From NCBI GenBank assembly GCA_964200075.2, contig CAXNAA020000380.1:1-21845 (forward strand): a DNA stretch of 21,845 bases. The letters run 5' to 3'. Shown here one piece after another: positions 19,101-21,845 of the stretch (within the stretch, counting starts at the first letter, position 1; every line of letters starts with the position of its first letter). Under the pieces are notes generated by a model, which saw only the letters and a program-made list of their open reading frames with translations, was not told the DNA's origin and did not search any database. The stretch is from Sphacelaria rigidula (taxonomy: Eukaryota > Phaeophyceae > Sphacelariales). Both the position numbers and the translations under genes were made by a program.

Positions 19101-20860
19101 TACGCGTCTAATGTTTTCCGCGAAAATGTCGGCAGCAGGAGCTGCAGGAGACGAAGCGGTTGCGCTTCGCATACGCGTTGGTGAATCGCTTGCTTCCGGT
19201 GACATTGTCGCTGCTTGATTTTGATATTAATCGGCCGCTCTTGTCCGTCTCAGCTTTCCTTCACTCCTCGGTATCAAGTTCCGATCGGGGCTCAGTCGTC
19301 TCTTCTGCACAATGCGGCGGTGAAGACCATACGCATGTACTTGTTTTTTGGTTGAAAAAAAAAACACTCGCGTCGGCGTCTTCTCATAGTGCCGTCTTTT
19401 CGCCCACTACTGAGTATGTGTTGATATTGGCCAGCATATTCTCACGGTTTCGTCGGGAATATGCTGTACATTTCGTTCGCCAATCCATCAAAATAACCTC
19501 TACTGAGCCAGCCGTCCGTGCATGCTTCGTGAACATATCTCGGAAAAACACAAGAACCTGACAGATGAGTCTTGCAGAATTGACGACGAAACACTCTTTG
19601 ACTGAAAGAAGTGATAAAAGCAAAACGCCCAGGTATGGCGGACGAATCCTTTTGCACTGAATATAACACGATAAGAGAAGGTAAAAACGACGTCAGAAGA
19701 GAAAAATATTCGGGGCTCTCTGACATGGCTTAAACTGCTGGAGCTTGCGCACCCGGAACTTCGCTGAAGTCTTGGGGGGAAATGCGGTGGAATGGGATAG
19801 CCTATGTCGTTCATTGATTACGGAATTTCTGTTCCTCAACATTCCACTACCATGATGCACCTGCTCGTGTATCCGAGTGAAACAGCTGAATATGGGAACC
19901 TTTACGGCTCATCTCTCCCGGTCATGACTTGTGTTGCGTGGAACAACTGAGGATAGAAATGTTAAAACCCCCTCGTCTCTCATCTCAAAGACCGACGAAA
20001 ATTGTGAGGGAACTACCTACAGAGTAGGCTACACCCTGTAAAGTGTACGCTTCTTCGGCTGAAACACACGGTGTGACGGTGCTATCAGGACATAGTCTGA
20101 CCCTCGCCAACACTTTGTGCTGGCAGCAGACTTGGCCGCGCGGCTTGCGCGCCGGCTCCGTTTTGAGGTTTGTTACAAATCTCAAGTGTGCAAAGCTCTG
20201 CAGGCCGCTCAATGCCCAGGTAAGGTGGTGCTTCTCGAGACGATACAGAATCCAGACAAACCAGGAAGGTAGACAAGGAGTTAGCTCGAGCATAGGGCAT
20301 AGATTGATACCTGCTCAACAGATGCAGGTGTGCGAGTATTTCTCCGCATACGTTACACGCCAACCGGCACGTTTTTCTACCGACTGTAGTCTCCACACGT
20401 ACAACATGGGTGATGCGTGAAAACAGTGCTACTGTGCTTTGACCACGTAGAGGAATGTATAGACAATTTCGTGACAGGTCTATGATTCGTGTGCAGTATA
20501 GGCCAAACCACGCGTGAGTAGCCCCTGCATCTGTGACTTGCGCATTCTGTGCTCACATTGTCTCGCTGGCTATAAACTGCGCCAAGCAGCAAGAATAACT
20601 CACATGCTAATATGAGTCAGCAGTGCCACCCGCATGCCGCGGTGTCGAGCGCACGTTTAGTCTACAAAGCTGCCGCTGCGAAGAGTACGGATACGAATCA
20701 AGTCTTCCCGCTGCCTATACCCAGCCCATGACCTTAGCTATCACGGTAACAACTAGATGTTGTGTCCACCGGCGTGCGGGCTTGCCTATTCGAAGCTTGC
20801 GGCCTTTTCGATCACTTATCTGTGATCAGCACATCGTGTGTAGCATAACGTTGTGACAGC
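19101..20860. other. MULE 3' region without recognised gene
   Basis: Short frames on both strands show no motif or splice logic. A 9 bp hairpin with one mismatch occurs at about 20163-20183. I cannot place the transcript end. Confidence 0.4.
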
Positions 20861-21066
20861 TAAGCACATATCGCACCCGCTACCGGTCCGTTTGCTCCGT
20901 GCGATGGCTTGAACGATACCTAGAGACTGTGTGAGTGTTTTTCATGTGTTGCTGTGTCCATGCGGGGCTTGTGGAATGGATGCTGAACGTTGACGGATGT
21001 AACAGAGTACGTCAACGTTGACGGATGTAACAGATTACGTCAAAGTTGACGTAAATAGCAAGACCC
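20861..21066 (-). repeat. Right terminal inverted repeat of the MULE
   Basis: 206 bp, the reverse complement partner of 9824-10057. It is exactly 28 bp shorter because it has two rather than three of the palindromic units. The inner boundary TAAGCAC at 20861 pairs with GTGCTTA ending at 10057. Confidence 0.9.
20995..21050 (-). repeat. Two 28 bp palindromic units in the right TIR
   Basis: Units at 20995-21022 and 21023-21050 (read on the minus strand). The inner one has the perfect core GTCAACGTTGAC; the outer has one change (GTCAACTTTGAC). They correspond to the units at 9840-9923. Confidence 0.85.
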
Positions 21067-21845
21067 AAATGAATTTATTCACAGATTTTGTAACAAAATA
21101 ATTTGGAATTTTCAAAATTGGGAGGGTCTCCCCCCGGGGTTGCTTGCAGGCTTTCGACAAAAACGCTATGCAAAATGCTGGTAGAGGTACTAGGGTTTGC
21201 AAATGCAGTGCAGGATTTCTCACAAAAGACTGTGAAGAACCCCTCTCCATCAGATACGATTTGTGACAACTGTGAGGGTATTCGGGGAATATCGCTCGGA
21301 ATGAAACATGTAGAATAGTATTCAGGGGTATCGTAGTACATGTTTCCCTGTTGACAATCGAAATTCCCAGCGCTTTATGCCCGTTACGATGAACGACTGC
21401 TTTCCAAGAAAACCATCCGTTATTTATAGGACTTCCACGGGGGTCTTATCCTAACCCCGAGGTTGTCACAATTCCTATCTGAGGTAGAGGGTGCCAGCAC
21501 TTCGATGCGGGTTCTGAATTAAAAACAAACGGCTCGGATTTTGCAAGCGCGTTGCACTACAGTAGTATCCTTCGACAGCCCCACCGCGAAACCGGTTCTC
21601 AACACAGCCACGGCGGAAGTGGCCATACAAGGCGTGATAGCTAGTTCAGACTCGATGAAGCGCCTCGCATGGGCGCTACTGGCGAGACAACCCCAAGCGT
21701 GGGACTAACCCTTACCCCCGTTGTGTGTGTGTGCAGCTTTATTGTGGGGCATCCATTTTATCCAGCTAACGACTGTACTGTAGTGATGCTGTACTCTGGT
21801 GTGCTGGTATATATCAGCAGACTGCTGAATGATGCTGCGTTTCAA
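21067..21845. other. Right flank, unassigned
   Basis: AT-rich start, then a stretch at 21103-21341 that is open on both strands and recognised on neither. It does not continue the retrotransposon gag found at the other side of the MULE. A short GT run occurs at 21721-21733. Confidence 0.4.

Larger units (their letters stand above)
9824..21066 (+). mobile_element. Mutator-like (MULE) DNA transposon, 11.2 kb
   Basis: Long TIRs bound the interval (9824-10057 and 20861-21066), and the central gene encodes a MULE DDE transposase with SWIM finger. Length and TIR style fit Mutator superfamily elements. I find no 8-11 bp target duplication: the left flank reads TTTTTTTCC and the right AAATGAATT. The left flank is retrotransposon gag, but the right flank does not continue gag. 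Either one end has been rearranged, or the true ends lie a few bases away and the duplication has decayed. Smaller elements sit inside at 16879-17347 and 18929-19100. Confidence 0.85.

Noticed and set aside
1-21845. tRNA or rRNA genes
   Set aside because: By eye I saw no cloverleaf with a plausible B-box or any rRNA-like segment; a dedicated scan was not possible.

Overview
This window looks like eukaryotic nuclear DNA made almost entirely of transposons and tandem repeats. No host gene could be identified with confidence. The coding remnants are intron-rich (one transposon gene has about 12 short introns of mostly 100-230 bp with GT/AG ends) and moderately GC-rich. The element types are a chromodomain Ty3/Gypsy element and a large Mutator-like element (MULE). 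This combination suggests an algal or other stramenopile genome, with a brown alga as my best guess; that assignment is inference.

Layout. 1-1540: mostly unassigned, with one 157-codon minus-strand ORF (104-577). 1543-5050: nested minisatellites. A ~40 bp array is split by a ~2.9 kb insertion (1856-4774), which itself carries two other arrays of ~41 and ~42 bp period. The insertion has related inverted ends and a degenerate 9 bp target duplication. 5051-6422: no recognisable gene. 6423-9823 (minus strand): a dead Ty3/Gypsy retrotransposon, in coding order Gag zinc knuckle, aspartic protease, N-terminal part of reverse transcriptase, internal deletion, integrase, chromodomain. Its Gag is cut off exactly where the next element starts. 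9824-21066 (plus strand): an 11.2 kb MULE with 234/206 bp terminal inverted repeats (TIRs). The TIRs carry three and two copies of a 28 bp palindrome-containing unit. 21067-21845: unassigned flank.

The MULE gene (about 12316-18922) can be followed exon by exon. From 13472 to about 18480, every proposed splice junction keeps the reading frame. The order is an OTU-like cysteine protease domain, a FAR1-like DNA-binding region, a MULE DDE transposase core with all three catalytic acidic residues visible, a SWIM zinc finger, a basic AT-hook-like tail and a terminal Cys/His cluster. At least six in-frame stop codons make this copy a pseudogene. Two smaller foldback elements lie in it: a ~470 bp one inside the last large intron and a 172 bp one just after the final stop codon.

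In a functional relative, the DNA-binding region would be expected to recognise the TIR repeats, the DDE core would cut and join the ends, and the SWIM and basic regions would support DNA or protein contacts. The role of the OTU protease is unknown. I could not identify LTRs for the Gypsy element, and the MULE has no clear target-site duplication. Both facts suggest rearrangement after insertion.
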